NCBI GenBank assembly: GCA_903832085.1
Contig: CAIKZZ010000037.1
Coordinates: forward strand, 1-64,000
Direction of reading: 5' to 3'
Length of the DNA: 64,000 nucleotides
DNA from: an uncultured Pseudomonadota bacterium
GTDB lineage: Bacteria; Pseudomonadota; Gammaproteobacteria; Steroidobacterales; Steroidobacteraceae
The first letter of the stretch is position 1. The number at the start of each line of letters is the position of its first letter. The position numbers were made by a program, and so were the translations under genes. Positions 27,769-36,906 of this stretch are shown here, piece by piece. Below the pieces are notes generated by a model. It searched no databases, was not told the origin of the DNA, and saw only the letters and a list, made by a program, of their open reading frames with translations.

Positions 27769-29013
27769 ATGCAGATTTCAACCCCAAACTCCTCGAGAGA
27801 AGTTCTCCTCGAGCGAGAAATCGCCAGAGAGTTTCCTGATACAAAGGGCCGCTATGGCCTTTTTGGTGGCGCATATGTTCCAGAAACGCTGGTGCCGGCC
27901 CTTGATCGACTAAGTGCAGGGATTGCACGGTGGTTACATGACGTGGATTTTATTGCCGAACTGAACGATCAGCTTGCAACCTGGGTAGGTCGACCGACGC
28001 CGTTAACATATGCTCCATCACTGTCGCGATTGTGGGGTGCCGAGGTTTATTTGAAGCGTGAGGATCTAGCACACACCGGGGCCCACAAAATCAATAACGC
28101 TATAGGACAGGTATTATTGGCAAAGCGTCTCGGCGCAAAGCGCATTGTGGCCGAGACAGGCGCCGGGCAGCATGGTGTTGCAAGCGCGGCGGCGTGCTCG
28201 CGCCTCGGATTGCCATGCACGGTTTATATGGGCGCGATTGACTGCGAGCGGCAGGCGCCCAACGTGGGTCGCATGAAGTTGTTAGGCGCGACGGTTGTTC
28301 CAGTAACAGGCGGGGATCAAACACTACGGGCTGCGATCGATGAGGCTTTGCGCGACTGGGTCGCGGACCCAACCGATACCTATTACCTGCTGGGTTCTGC
28401 TGTGGGGCCTCATCCGTATCCGTATTTAGCGCGCGAGTTACAGTCGGTGATAGGGCGGGAGACGCGTGCCCAAGTAATTAAACAAACCGGTGGTTTACCG
28501 GACGCTGTGTTCGCTTGTGTTGGCGGCGGTTCAAATTCCATCGGTATGTTCTATCCATTTATCGCTGATACTGACGTCAAACTCATCGGAGTCGAAGCTG
28601 GAGGTCGCGGGAATGCGCTCGGTGATCACTCAGCGACTTTGTCCCTAGGGACACCGGGAGTGCTGCAAGGCTGCTACTCTATGTTGCTACAAGACGCTAA
28701 TGGCCAAATACAGGAGACTCATTCTGTGTCGGCGGGTCTTGATTATCCCGGAGTCGGACCAGAGCATGCGTTTTTGCAGAGCGTGGGACGTGTGACATAC
28801 GAAGCGGTAACGGATGACGATGCGCTGAAAGCGCTGTCAGAATGCTGCAAAGCGGAAGGCATTATCGCTGCAATCGAAACAGCGCACGCGTTTTGTGGTG
28901 CGAGTCGTTGGGCTAAGACAAATCCCGGTAGTCGCATCGTCATTTGTTTATCGGGTCGCGGTGACAAAGATATGCCAACTCTGCAAAAAACATTGTTAAA
29001 AGGGATGTTGTGA
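27769..29013 (+). CDS. trpB: Tryptophan synthase beta chain
   Basis: 414 aa. PLP enzyme joining indole and serine. PLP Lys in HTGAHKINNAIGQ; ETGAGQHGVASAA; phosphate loop CVGGGSNSIGMF; SAGLDYPGVGPEHAFL. ATG 27769 has GGAGG at 27756-27760; an upstream ATG (27733) overlaps trpF but lacks a site. Makes the alpha2-beta2 complex with TrpA. Confidence 0.97.
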   Translation: MQISTPNSSREVLLEREIAREFPDTKGRYGLFGGAYVPETLVPALDRLSAGIARWLHDVDFIAELNDQLATWVGRPTPLTYAPSLSRLWGAEVYLKREDLAHTGAHKINNAIGQVLLAKRLGAKRIVAETGAGQHGVASAAACSRLGLPCTVYMGAIDCERQAPNVGRMKLLGATVVPVTGGDQTLRAAIDEALRDWVADPTDTYYLLGSAVGPHPYPYLARELQSVIGRETRAQVIKQTGGLPDAVFACVGGGSNSIGMFYPFIADTDVKLIGVEAGGRGNALGDHSATLSLGTPGVLQGCYSMLLQDANGQIQETHSVSAGLDYPGVGPEHAFLQSVGRVTYEAVTDDDALKALSECCKAEGIIAAIETAHAFCGASRWAKTNPGSRIVICLSGRGDKDMPTLQKTLLKGML

Positions 29014-29819
29014 TGCGCGCACAAAACAATGGCGATCTACTGACGGGACACGAGCGCATCGCGCAGGCAATCGCTGCGGCAGCCCACCGAAAAGAGCCCG
29101 CGATTGTTGCGTTCTTGACTGCAGGCTTTCCGATTAAGGATCAGTTTATAAAAAATCTGATGCTGGTCGCGCTTAACGCTGATGTGGTCGAAATCGGTGT
29201 GCCATTCACTGATCCTATGGCTGATGGTATGACTATACAGCGAGCGAGTCACGCGGCCCTTGCTCAGGGGGTCTCACTGCCGTGGATTTTGGCTGAGCTC
29301 AGCACTCTTTCGACCAAGCTATCGGCGCCGCTTATCCTCATGAGTTATTTAAATCCTCTATTGGCATTCGGGCTTGAGCGCCTACCAGCCGCGGCGCTCG
29401 CAGCCGGAGTCGCAGGATTTATCGTCCCTGACTTGCCTCACGAGGAAAGTGAGACCTTGCGTGCAGCCTTGCAAGCAAAGGGTATCGCACTGATACAAAT
29501 GGTGACTCCGGTCACTCCACCGGCGCGACTCAAAGCGCTGTGTGAGTCAGCAGAAGGATTTATTTACGCGGTGACTATGACTGGGACAACGGGTAAGGCC
29601 GTGACAAGCGTCCCAGATAGTGTCGTCAGCTATCTACAGAGCGTTAAAGTGCATGCTCGTGTACCGGTCTGTGCTGGATTCGGGATTCGTGATCGAGCGC
29701 AGGTCAAGCGTTTACAGCCATACGTCGATGGAGTGATTGTGGGTTCAGCGCTCGTTGAGGTGCTTGAAACGGGTGGGGACGCAGCTGCTTTTCTGAAAAA
29801 CCTACATGTTGCAGATTAG
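29013..29819 (+). CDS. trpA: Tryptophan synthase alpha chain
   Basis: 268 aa TIM barrel cleaving indole-3-glycerol phosphate. Catalytic Glu and Asp in VVEIGVPFTDPMADG; GFIYAVTMTGTTGK loop; VCAGFGIRDRAQ and VDGVIVGSALVE phosphate site. The ATG shares one base with the trpB stop (TGATG); AAAGGG lies 9 bases before. Last gene of the operon; I see no clear terminator before the convergent ubiB. Confidence 0.97.
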   Translation: MRAQNNGDLLTGHERIAQAIAAAAHRKEPAIVAFLTAGFPIKDQFIKNLMLVALNADVVEIGVPFTDPMADGMTIQRASHAALAQGVSLPWILAELSTLSTKLSAPLILMSYLNPLLAFGLERLPAAALAAGVAGFIVPDLPHEESETLRAALQAKGIALIQMVTPVTPPARLKALCESAEGFIYAVTMTGTTGKAVTSVPDSVVSYLQSVKVHARVPVCAGFGIRDRAQVKRLQPYVDGVIVGSALVEVLETGGDAAAFLKNLHVAD

Positions 29820-29841
29820 AAAGTAGCTGGGTGTGCTGTCG

Positions 29842-31479
29842 TTAGCGGCGTAGCAGTAGATAGCCGCCAGCTAGCGCAAGCAGTACGGCGCCCGCTTCCC
29901 ACGGCTCACCACCGACGCCGATCCATAGCCCGCCAAGCAATAATAGGGTGCAGGCTACGATAGTTGAGTCACGTCGCCGCCCGCTTGCGCGGACCTCTGC
30001 TTTGAGTGCGATGGTCGAATCGCTCTCACTAGGCATCATGTTTCGTCGGCTCTGTGCTTCCAGCACAAAGCGTCTAATTAGTAGCGGTGCGCTTCGCAAG
30101 GTATCGATGAGCTCTGGTAGGTGCTGACGCCCTTCCTTAACTAGGCTCCTCAGACTCGTTCGTTCTGCGCTCCATGTGCGCAGCAATGGCTGTGCCGTCT
30201 TCCAAAGATCGAGCTCTGGATACAGCTCGCGACCTAGACCTTCGATGTTCAACAGCGTCTTTTGCAGTAGAACGAGTTGCGGCTGTACCTCCATACGGAA
30301 GCGCCTTGCTGTCTCAAACAGTCTTAGCAGCACTACACCGAAAGAAATTTCTGCAAGCGGCTTATCAAAAATAGGCTCACAGACTGTTCGGACGGCACCC
30401 TCTAGTTCTTGCACCCGTGTGCCGGCAGGGACCCAACCGCTTTCGACATGCAATTGGGCAACGCGACGGTAGTCACGGTCAAAAAAAGCGAGGAAGTTTC
30501 CGGCGAGATATTCAAGATCTCGTTGATCAAGCGTACCCATGATGCCAAAGTCAACTGCGGCGTAGCGCGGGTTGGCCGGATCGTCCGCTAGTACGAAAAT
30601 GTTTCCGGGATGCATATCTGCATGGAAAAAGTTGTGCCTGAGCATTTGCGTGAAGAAAATTTCTACGCCATTTTCCGCCAGCTTCTTAAAATCGACGTTC
30701 AGCGCACGTAGGCGCGCGGTATCACTAATTTGCACGCCATAGATCCGCTCCATCACAAGTACATTAGTGCGGCAGAAATCAAAATGTACCTCAGGAACAT
30801 ACAGCAGCGCACTTCCGGCGAAATTCCGTCGCAGCTGGGCAGCATTCCCAGCTTCGCGCATCAAATCCAGTTCGTCCATGATCGTTGTGTCATATTCGGC
30901 TACCACTGCAACTGGCCGCAAGCGTTCTGCATCTGGTACATACCGAACAGCGAGCCGTGCAAGTGCATATAACACATCGAGGTCGCGCCGAATGATTTGC
31001 CGCATGCCAGGGCGGAGCACCTTCACAATCACTTCCCGACCATCTTTTAAGCATGCAGTATGGACCTGAGCAATTGATGCCGCGGCAAGTGGCTCAGTAT
31101 CAAAGCGAGAAAAATAATGACTGACGGATTCTCCGAGTGCATCTTCGATAGCAGTGCGCGCAACGTCGTTACTAAAAGCAGGTACCCGATCTTGTAGTTT
31201 CGCGAGCTCGTCTGCGATGTCGAGCGGCAGTAGATCGCGACGTGTGGATAGGGCTTGTCCAAATTTTATGAATATCGGCCCTAGTTCTTCGCATACTAGT
31301 CGTAGCCGCTCACCACGAGATGCGTTACGTCGTCGCTCAAACCATGTCGAGATCTGTAGAAAATATAAGAATCGTAGTGGGCGGTATAGGTGCGTATTTA
31401 CTACGAGCTCATCCAGGCCATGACGTACCAACACACGCTGAATTTGCAATAAGCGAATCGCAACTCGCAGGCTCTTCAT
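29842..31479 (-). CDS. ubiB: Ubiquinone biosynthesis kinase-like protein UbiB
   Basis: 545-aa ADCK/UbiB atypical kinase required for ubiquinone synthesis, probably as an ATPase that handles lipid precursors. The KxGQ motif is FIKFGQALSTRRDLLP; HADMHPGNIF and AVDFGIMGTLDQRD carry the catalytic Asp residues; two C-terminal membrane helices (ACTLLLLGGLWIGVGG and following) anchor it. Start overlaps the ubiJ stop by 4 bases. Third gene of ubiE-ubiJ-ubiB. Confidence 0.95.
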   Translation of the reverse strand: MKSLRVAIRLLQIQRVLVRHGLDELVVNTHLYRPLRFLYFLQISTWFERRRNASRGERLRLVCEELGPIFIKFGQALSTRRDLLPLDIADELAKLQDRVPAFSNDVARTAIEDALGESVSHYFSRFDTEPLAAASIAQVHTACLKDGREVIVKVLRPGMRQIIRRDLDVLYALARLAVRYVPDAERLRPVAVVAEYDTTIMDELDLMREAGNAAQLRRNFAGSALLYVPEVHFDFCRTNVLVMERIYGVQISDTARLRALNVDFKKLAENGVEIFFTQMLRHNFFHADMHPGNIFVLADDPANPRYAAVDFGIMGTLDQRDLEYLAGNFLAFFDRDYRRVAQLHVESGWVPAGTRVQELEGAVRTVCEPIFDKPLAEISFGVVLLRLFETARRFRMEVQPQLVLLQKTLLNIEGLGRELYPELDLWKTAQPLLRTWSAERTSLRSLVKEGRQHLPELIDTLRSAPLLIRRFVLEAQSRRNMMPSESDSTIALKAEVRASGRRRDSTIVACTLLLLGGLWIGVGGEPWEAGAVLLALAGGYLLLRR

Positions 31480-32108
31480 ACGTTCTGTGTCCTGTGAGCG
31501 AAGCGTTTTTCGAGGTGCTCTAAACGAGCAGCTGCGCGGTCTACATCTTCACGAATATGATCTACTGCTGTGAGCCAGCCATCAATTTCGGGTTCCGGAA
31601 CAAGATCGCGACTTTCTTCGGTTAGGTATTCGCTGATATTGCGAGACAACGCACTCGTTGCACGTTGTAGCCAATTCAAGCTTTCGCTAGCAAAGTGGGA
31701 CACATAATATGCAGGCGTATCACCAATGATGCGGGCAAGTTCGGCCTCCACGTCAGGTTTCGCGTGCTGCAAGAGCTTATCGAAGGCTTGCGCGATCTCG
31801 GCGTCCCCAGTAATTGTGATTCCAGAGGAGCCGAGTTGAGTCGTGCGCTGCCCAGTGAGCAGTTTGATCAGAGCAAATGGGGCGCCATTCACAAGGGCAT
31901 CAGCAGGCTCGTCGTCGCTTAAGACCTTAAGCTGTGTGTCACAAACGACGAGGCGTAGGCGCAGTAGCGAGCCTGTAGTCGGACCCATAAGTTGTAGAGC
32001 AAAGCTACGACCATTGAGTTCATTCATGAGCGACCGTGCGGGTGTGGATGCCGCGACGGAACGATTGAGGAGAGCTTCAAATGGTGCGATGAGTGCAGTA
32101 GTGCGCAT
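31476..32108 (-). CDS. ubiJ: Ubiquinone biosynthesis accessory factor UbiJ
   Basis: About 210 aa with an N-terminal SCP2 sterol-carrier-like domain (LNELNGRSFALQLMGPT, DALVNGAPFALIKLL, ITGDAEIAQAFDKLL) and a C-terminal helix pair ending in a coiled coil (VDRAAARLEHLEKRFAHR). UbiJ scaffolds the soluble Ubi complex with UbiK and binds lipid intermediates. ATG 32108 lies one base after the ubiE stop. UbiK is also in this window (48.7 kb). Confidence 0.92.
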   Translation of the reverse strand: MRTTALIAPFEALLNRSVAASTPARSLMNELNGRSFALQLMGPTTGSLLRLRLVVCDTQLKVLSDDEPADALVNGAPFALIKLLTGQRTTQLGSSGITITGDAEIAQAFDKLLQHAKPDVEAELARIIGDTPAYYVSHFASESLNWLQRATSALSRNISEYLTEESRDLVPEPEIDGWLTAVDHIREDVDRAAARLEHLEKRFAHRTQNV

Positions 32109-32109
32109 A

Positions 32110-32880
32110 TCAGTAACGCCAGCCACGATGCAAAGCCACAATGCCGCCCGTCAGGTTGTGGTAACGGCAGCCTTCAAATCCGGCAGCTTCCATCATGCCT
32201 TGCAGGGTGGACTGATCCGGGAACATTCGGATTGACTCCGCAAGATATTTGTAACTGTCAGCATCGTTAGCGATGAAGCGTCCTAATGAGGGCAAAATAT
32301 TAAAAGAGTAAGCATCGTAGATCGGTTTGAGCAAGGGGACGGTTGGTTTTGAAAACTCCAGAATAAGCAGTTGACCCCCTGGTTTTAAAGCCCGATACAT
32401 TGATCGGAGCGCGGCGTTTTTGTCGGTCACGTTGCGCAAGCCAAAGCCAATCGTAATGCAATGAAAGCTTTGGTCTTTAAAGGGTAGGCGCTCTGCATTA
32501 GCTAGTACGCAATCAACGCCCGTAGCGATACCGGAATCGAGTAACCGATCACGGCCCTGCTCTAGCATGGCGGCGTTGATATCCGAAAGCACGACCCGTC
32601 CTGTCGTTCCAACTTGCTGGGCAAGGCCTAAAGTGATATCTCCTGTGCCGCCTGCCACATCTAAGGCGCACTGGCCAAGTCGTAGTCCGGTCTGACTTAA
32701 GGTGAAACGCTTCCACAATCGATGGACGCCAAATGACATCAAGTCATTCATGACGTCATAGCGGCCGGCAACGGAATCAAAAACCGCGCGAACCCGGTCC
32801 GCTTTCAGCGCGGCTGGTACTTGCTCATAGCCAAAATCGACGGTGTCGGCTGGCACTGGTTTGTCGGCAGGGGCTGACAT
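32110..32880 (-). CDS. ubiE: Demethylmenaquinone/demethoxyubiquinol C-methyltransferase UbiE
   Basis: 256-aa class I SAM methyltransferase. SAM motif I is [22 protein letters not shown]-type [30 protein letters not shown] and [15 protein letters not shown] are diagnostic for UbiE/MenG; ends with [14 protein letters not shown]. Start at ATG 32880 (MSAPADK); the open frame begins 21 bases earlier at TTG. First gene of ubiE-ubiJ-ubiB. Confidence 0.95.
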   Translation of the reverse strand: MSAPADKPVPADTVDFGYEQVPAALKADRVRAVFDSVAGRYDVMNDLMSFGVHRLWKRFTLSQTGLRLGQCALDVAGGTGDITLGLAQQVGTTGRVVLSDINAAMLEQGRDRLLDSGIATGVDCVLANAERLPFKDQSFHCITIGFGLRNVTDKNAALRSMYRALKPGGQLLILEFSKPTVPLLKPIYDAYSFNILPSLGRFIANDADSYKYLAESIRMFPDQSTLQGMMEAAGFEGCRYHNLTGGIVALHRGWRY

Positions 32881-32958
32881 GGCGCTCACAGGGGGGTCCA
32901 AAGACTGCAGAGTGTACCGCTCGGGCGGCCATCTCGCATCGCAGTCAGGCGACTTCAG

Positions 32959-32981
32959 TCATGCAAATTGTGCTTGCATGA
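32959..32981. repeat. Inverted repeat between metX and ubiE
   Basis: TCATGCAA (32959-32966) and TTGCATGA (32974-32981) are perfect inverted 8-mers separated by 7 bases, 78 bp upstream of the ubiE start and 39 bp after the metX stop. No T-run. Could be an operator for ubiE or an mRNA 3' hairpin of metX. Confidence 0.4.
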
Positions 32982-33020
32982 GACGGCTCTGGGGGCGGTG
33001 GGCTTGTCAGAGGGCCTATT

Positions 33021-34223
33021 TTACGGGCTGCTTGTCGGCCCAGGAGAGGTGCGCGTGGTGGCGCTGGCTGCTCTGGTGGTAGGCGCACCGGTCAACTTGA
33101 GAAAATCACGCAGTAACGGAGTAAAAAGTTCGGTTTCGGTCAAAAAAGCATCGTGGCCGTAGGGGGAGTGAAGTTCTACGAGTGTCGTCGCAATTCCCGC
33201 CCCGCGTAGGGCGGTAGCGATGTCCCGCTGCTGCGCAAGCGGAAACAGTGTGTCCTCGTGTACACCAATCACAAGGCAGTGCTCTAGGCGCAGTTTGGCG
33301 ACGGCTTGAGACAGGTGCGCGGTCCCCGTGTCATGCAGAGTTTGTTCAGGAGTTTTGCCGTGTACGCTAAAGTCGAATAAATCCATGGCCCTCGATAGGT
33401 ACCAGTACGCCCATGGATCAAACTGTGCGGCAAATTTGTCCGCCAAATGATCTAGCCAATGCTCTACTTCAAATTGAGTACCCGATAAGCGTCCTGCCGA
33501 GGGTTCTGTTTGATCGCGGCCAAAGCGTTTGCTGAGTAGCTCACCGCCTACATAACTGAGTACACCCACTTTGCGTGCAAAGCGCATGGCGTTGGTGACA
33601 GACGCGGGATCACCACCCTGCCGTAGTGCGGTGCCGACAATTTCGCGCTGCAGGCTACGTGTAGCAATTGCGGACGTGCTAGCGTTAAGGGCTCCAGAAA
33701 TAGTCACCAAGCGTTTGGCTGCGCCCGGAAAGAGCACAGCATGGGCGAGCGCTGTCATGCCGCCGAGAGAGGCGCCAATGACGGCGTAGAGTTGTGTGAT
33801 GCCAAGTGCACGGACTGCCGCCTGCCCCGCACTAGCAATGTCTTCAACTCGTAATTCTGGGAACGTCGCACCATACTTAACTCCAGTTGCTGGATCGATA
33901 GATGCAGGTCCAGTCGAGCCGAAGCAGCTGCCAAGCGAGTTAACACAAATGACGCACAGCTGATCTAAATCAAGCCCCTTATCTTTGCCGATCATATGCT
34001 CCCACCAACCTGGGGAAGAATCGTTTGGGTGTGCGGCAGCATGTGCGGATGCGGATAAACCCGTGAACAGGAGTACGGCGTTATCTCGGCGCGTGTTTAA
34101 CGCGCCGTAGATCTCCACTCCGGCCTCTGCACCAATCAGGGTGCCCCCGGCCGTCAGGCGAAACGGACTCGGCAGCGGCAGGTGGCGGGCTGCACAGTGA
34201 TTTTCGGGTGGATGGGCGCTCAT
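33021..34223 (-). CDS. metX: MetX-family homoserine/serine O-acyltransferase
   Basis: 400-aa alpha/beta hydrolase. Nucleophile Ser in VIGASLGGMTAL, Asp in GVHEDTLFPLAQQ, His in SPYGHDAFLTE. CVNSLGSCFGSTGPASID is the substrate-lid region. MetX proteins use acetyl-CoA or succinyl-CoA on homoserine; related Xanthomonadales-type enzymes act on serine (serine O-succinyltransferase). The divergent cysK next door makes the serine role attractive here, but sequence alone does not settle it. Start at ATG 34223; C-terminal tail is Thr/Ser/Pro-rich. Confidence 0.88.
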   Translation of the reverse strand: MSAHPPENHCAARHLPLPSPFRLTAGGTLIGAEAGVEIYGALNTRRDNAVLLFTGLSASAHAAAHPNDSSPGWWEHMIGKDKGLDLDQLCVICVNSLGSCFGSTGPASIDPATGVKYGATFPELRVEDIASAGQAAVRALGITQLYAVIGASLGGMTALAHAVLFPGAAKRLVTISGALNASTSAIATRSLQREIVGTALRQGGDPASVTNAMRFARKVGVLSYVGGELLSKRFGRDQTEPSAGRLSGTQFEVEHWLDHLADKFAAQFDPWAYWYLSRAMDLFDFSVHGKTPEQTLHDTGTAHLSQAVAKLRLEHCLVIGVHEDTLFPLAQQRDIATALRGAGIATTLVELHSPYGHDAFLTETELFTPLLRDFLKLTGAPTTRAASATTRTSPGPTSSP

Positions 34224-34234
34224 GTCGCAATTTT

Positions 34235-34337
34235 CCGCCCTTCGGGCGGGCATGGCCACGCGGCCGCTAGAACCGTTTGTTATGAGGTCATGCCAAGTGG
34301 CTGCAGTACGGGTTCGCGTACCGCGCTAGGCTTGGCA
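34235..34337. promoter_or_regulatory. Paired hairpins in the metX-cysK divergent region
   Basis: CCGCCC/GGGCGG with a 3-base loop (about 34235-34249) lies just before metX. A second structure has outer arms TGCCAAG (34291-34297) and CTTGGCA (34331-34337), and inner arms GTACG (34306-34310) and CGTAC (34317-34321). Both lie in the only spacer from which the two sulfur genes can be controlled. No known riboswitch or CysB site is recognised. Confidence 0.4.
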
Positions 34338-34370
34338 CCCTCAAAGGGCTAAATAACGTAGGGTAGAGTC

Positions 34371-35315
34371 ATGATTTACGACAATATTCTTCAAACCATT
34401 GGCCGCACGCCAATTGTGCGGATTAATCGACTCGCACCGGCGCACGTTACGATGTATGCGAAGGTGGAGTACTTCAATCCAGGCGGCTCAGTTAAAGATC
34501 GACTGGCCATCGGCATCATCGAAGACGCTGAACGCCGCGGATTACTCAAGCCAGGTCAGACCGTCGTGGAAGCGACTTCAGGCAATACGGGCATCGCGCT
34601 TGCGATGGTCTGTGCTGCGAAGGGCTATCCATTCGTGGCCGTGATGGTCGAGACCTTTTCTATCGAGCGCCGCAAAATCATGCGCGCCTTTGGAGCCAAA
34701 GTCATTTTAACGCCCGCTGCAGAGCGTGGGACCGGCATGGTGGCGAAAGCGGAAGAGTTAGCTAAGAAACATGGCTGGTTTCTGACTCGTCAGTTTGAAA
34801 ACGAAGCGAATCCCGCGTATCACCGCCAGACGACCGGCCCAGAGATCTTGCTCGATTTTGCAGGACGTCGACTCGATTACTTTGTTTCAGGATGGGGCAC
34901 TGGTGGCACGATGACCGGCGCCGGCCAGGTGCTTAAAGCTGCGCGTCCCGATCTTAAGGTCATCACGACGGAGCCTGCTACTGCGCCGTTGCTCGCAGGC
35001 GGGGAATTCAAGCCGCACAAAATCCAGGGCTGGACGCCAAATTTCATACCAGCGGTGCTAGATCGGTCGGTGTTTGATGACAACGTGCCGGTGACGGATG
35101 AGGAATCTATTGCTACTGCCAAGTTGCTTGCTCAAAAAGAAGGGCTGTTTGTTGGCATATCATGCGGCGCCACGTTTGCGGCCGCTCTCAAAGTTGCTGA
35201 GAAAGCAGCTCCCGGGAGTGTGATTTTGGCGATGTTGCCCGATACGGGTGAGCGCTATCTTTCAACGCCGCTGTTTGAGGGCGTTGCGGAAGGCTCAGAC
35301 CCCGAGCCGACCTGA
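34371..35315 (+). CDS. cysK: Cysteine synthase (O-acylserine sulfhydrylase)
   Basis: 314-aa PLP enzyme making cysteine from an O-acylated serine and sulfide. PLP Lys in NPGGSVKDRLAIG, TSGNTGIALAMV serine-binding loop, GWGTGGTMTGAG phosphate loop, and GERYLSTPLF near the C-terminus, which is typical of CysK. ATG 34371. Divergent from the acyltransferase that could supply its substrate. Confidence 0.95.
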   Translation: MIYDNILQTIGRTPIVRINRLAPAHVTMYAKVEYFNPGGSVKDRLAIGIIEDAERRGLLKPGQTVVEATSGNTGIALAMVCAAKGYPFVAVMVETFSIERRKIMRAFGAKVILTPAAERGTGMVAKAEELAKKHGWFLTRQFENEANPAYHRQTTGPEILLDFAGRRLDYFVSGWGTGGTMTGAGQVLKAARPDLKVITTEPATAPLLAGGEFKPHKIQGWTPNFIPAVLDRSVFDDNVPVTDEESIATAKLLAQKEGLFVGISCGATFAAALKVAEKAAPGSVILAMLPDTGERYLSTPLFEGVAEGSDPEPT

Positions 35316-35320
35316 GGCAG

Positions 35321-35713
35321 CTAGGATATCTTTGGCGTCACGGCGGGTTTACGGACGTAACCGATCCCGTCGAGACGCTCGAGATAACGCGCCCACTTTT
35401 GCGTTTGAGTGTCGCCAAGCTCGCGCAAAAAATCCCATGAGTACAGGCCAGTGTTATGGCCATCATCAAACACGAGCCGCACTGCGTAGTGACCGATTGG
35501 CTCTATGCGTAATATCTGTACGTTTTCCTTAGCTATCTGAAGCACGTCCTGACCAGGTCCGTGCCCTTGAACTTCTGCGGATGGCGAATGCGTACGCAAT
35601 AGCTCAAAGCTATAGCTGTACGTTCTGCCATCACTAAAGGTGACTTCGAGTAGGCGGGAACGCTGCCGTAGCTTGATGGCTGTAGGCGGGGCAATCGATG
35701 CTTTCAGTACCAT
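35321..35713 (-). CDS. DUF971 family protein
   Basis: 130-aa protein of the DUF971 (gamma-butyrobetaine hydroxylase N-terminal-like) family. Motifs: KLRQRSRLLEVTFSDGRTY, LLRTHSPSAEVQGHG, IGHYAVRLVFDDGHNTGLYS, WDFLRELG. In gammaproteobacteria this gene often lies near hslVU and ubiE; here it is convergent with cysK (5 bp) and upstream of xerC. Possible Fe-S or zinc role is not established. Confidence 0.92.
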   Translation of the reverse strand: MVLKASIAPPTAIKLRQRSRLLEVTFSDGRTYSYSFELLRTHSPSAEVQGHGPGQDVLQIAKENVQILRIEPIGHYAVRLVFDDGHNTGLYSWDFLRELGDTQTQKWARYLERLDGIGYVRKPAVTPKIS

Positions 35714-35856
35714 AGGGGCCGAACTATGCCATGAATGAAGGCAGACTATCGCGCCAGATTTCCAAGAATGCCAGATTTATCCTGTTCACATGGGCAGCCG
35801 CACAATTAATGATCTCGACTGCCTAAGGGATAGCTTGGAAAATCTCGGCATCTTTC

Positions 35857-36906
35857 CTAGGCTTTGTCGATGCGCCTCTTGGCACGTGGATGTGACTGAT
35901 CATACACGCGGGCTAAATGCTGAAAATCAAGATGGGTATAAACCTGTGTGGTGGAAATGTTGGCGTGTCCCAAAAGTTCCTGAACGCCACGTAAATCTTG
36001 GCTTGATTCCAGTAGATGCGTCGCAAACGAATGTCTAAATAAATGCGGATAGACTTTGACATCAATACCCTGGAGTCGCGCCCAGCGGGTGACATAGCGC
36101 TGCACTGTGCGCGCGCTCAAGCGTTTTCCGGTCGACCCTACAAATAGTGCGGTAGTGGGTTGGTGCAGCACTGTACTCCGTACGGTGAGCCAACTATTCA
36201 GGGCTTTAATTGCGTGCGCACCGACTGGAACGATGCGAGTTTTTGATCCCTTGCCAAGGACGCGCACTGTGCGATCGCCCAGATCCAGATTTGCAAGATC
36301 GAGTCCAACAAGTTCAGCAAGCCGCAGTCCACTGGAGTAGAACAGCTCCATGATGGCGCGGTCGCGTAGCATCGAAAATTCCGATAGCTGTGCGGGGCTG
36401 TTTGTGGCGGCCGAGTTATTGCTCGCGAGTAATCTACTCATGCGATCAACGTCAAGAGCGGCAGGAAGCCGCTTTGCGGCTTTCGGCGCGCGCACGTCGC
36501 TTGTTGGATTCGCTTTTAGGGTGCCTTCCCGGATACAAAATCCGCATAAGCCTCGTAGCGCCGAAAGCTGTCTTTGAATAGAGCGGGGACTTAAGCCTGC
36601 GCGATGTGAAGCGGCAGCGAACTGCCGCACCATATGCTGATCGATAGATGCCAAGCTACTAATATTGCTCGTCTTGCACCAGCGTGTGAAGGCCGCTATG
36701 TCACGGGAATAACTGATAGTGGTGTGTTTGCTTAGGCGCCGCTCAATAGCAAGCATATTGAGCCAACGATCGATAAGGTTGGTGTCCTCTATATTCCAGT
36801 GCTCCGTGACGGTCGCGTTAGCATCACGAGTAACAGTGCTCTGCTTTGGCCTGTGGGCTGAGCGAGGCACGAGCGGCTTAGCCCGATTCACCTGGTGTCG
36901 CGTCAA
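35857..36906 (-). CDS. xerC: Tyrosine recombinase XerC
   Basis: Site-specific recombinase resolving chromosome dimers at dif with XerD. SAM-like core-binding domain (residues ~45-135, YSRDIAAFTRWC), then the catalytic domain: Arg in SSGLRLAELVG, Lys in GKGSKTRIV, HLFRHSFATHLL with His and Arg, and GHANISTTQVYTHLDF with His and nucleophile Tyr. HLFRH replaces the usual HxLRH. The N-terminus is ~35 residues longer than E. coli XerC and overlaps DUF484 by 29 bp, so the start may be internal. Gene order dapF-DUF484-xerC is the conserved gamma arrangement. Confidence 0.92.
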   Translation of the reverse strand: MTRHQVNRAKPLVPRSAHRPKQSTVTRDANATVTEHWNIEDTNLIDRWLNMLAIERRLSKHTTISYSRDIAAFTRWCKTSNISSLASIDQHMVRQFAAASHRAGLSPRSIQRQLSALRGLCGFCIREGTLKANPTSDVRAPKAAKRLPAALDVDRMSRLLASNNSAATNSPAQLSEFSMLRDRAIMELFYSSGLRLAELVGLDLANLDLGDRTVRVLGKGSKTRIVPVGAHAIKALNSWLTVRSTVLHQPTTALFVGSTGKRLSARTVQRYVTRWARLQGIDVKVYPHLFRHSFATHLLESSQDLRGVQELLGHANISTTQVYTHLDFQHLARVYDQSHPRAKRRIDKA

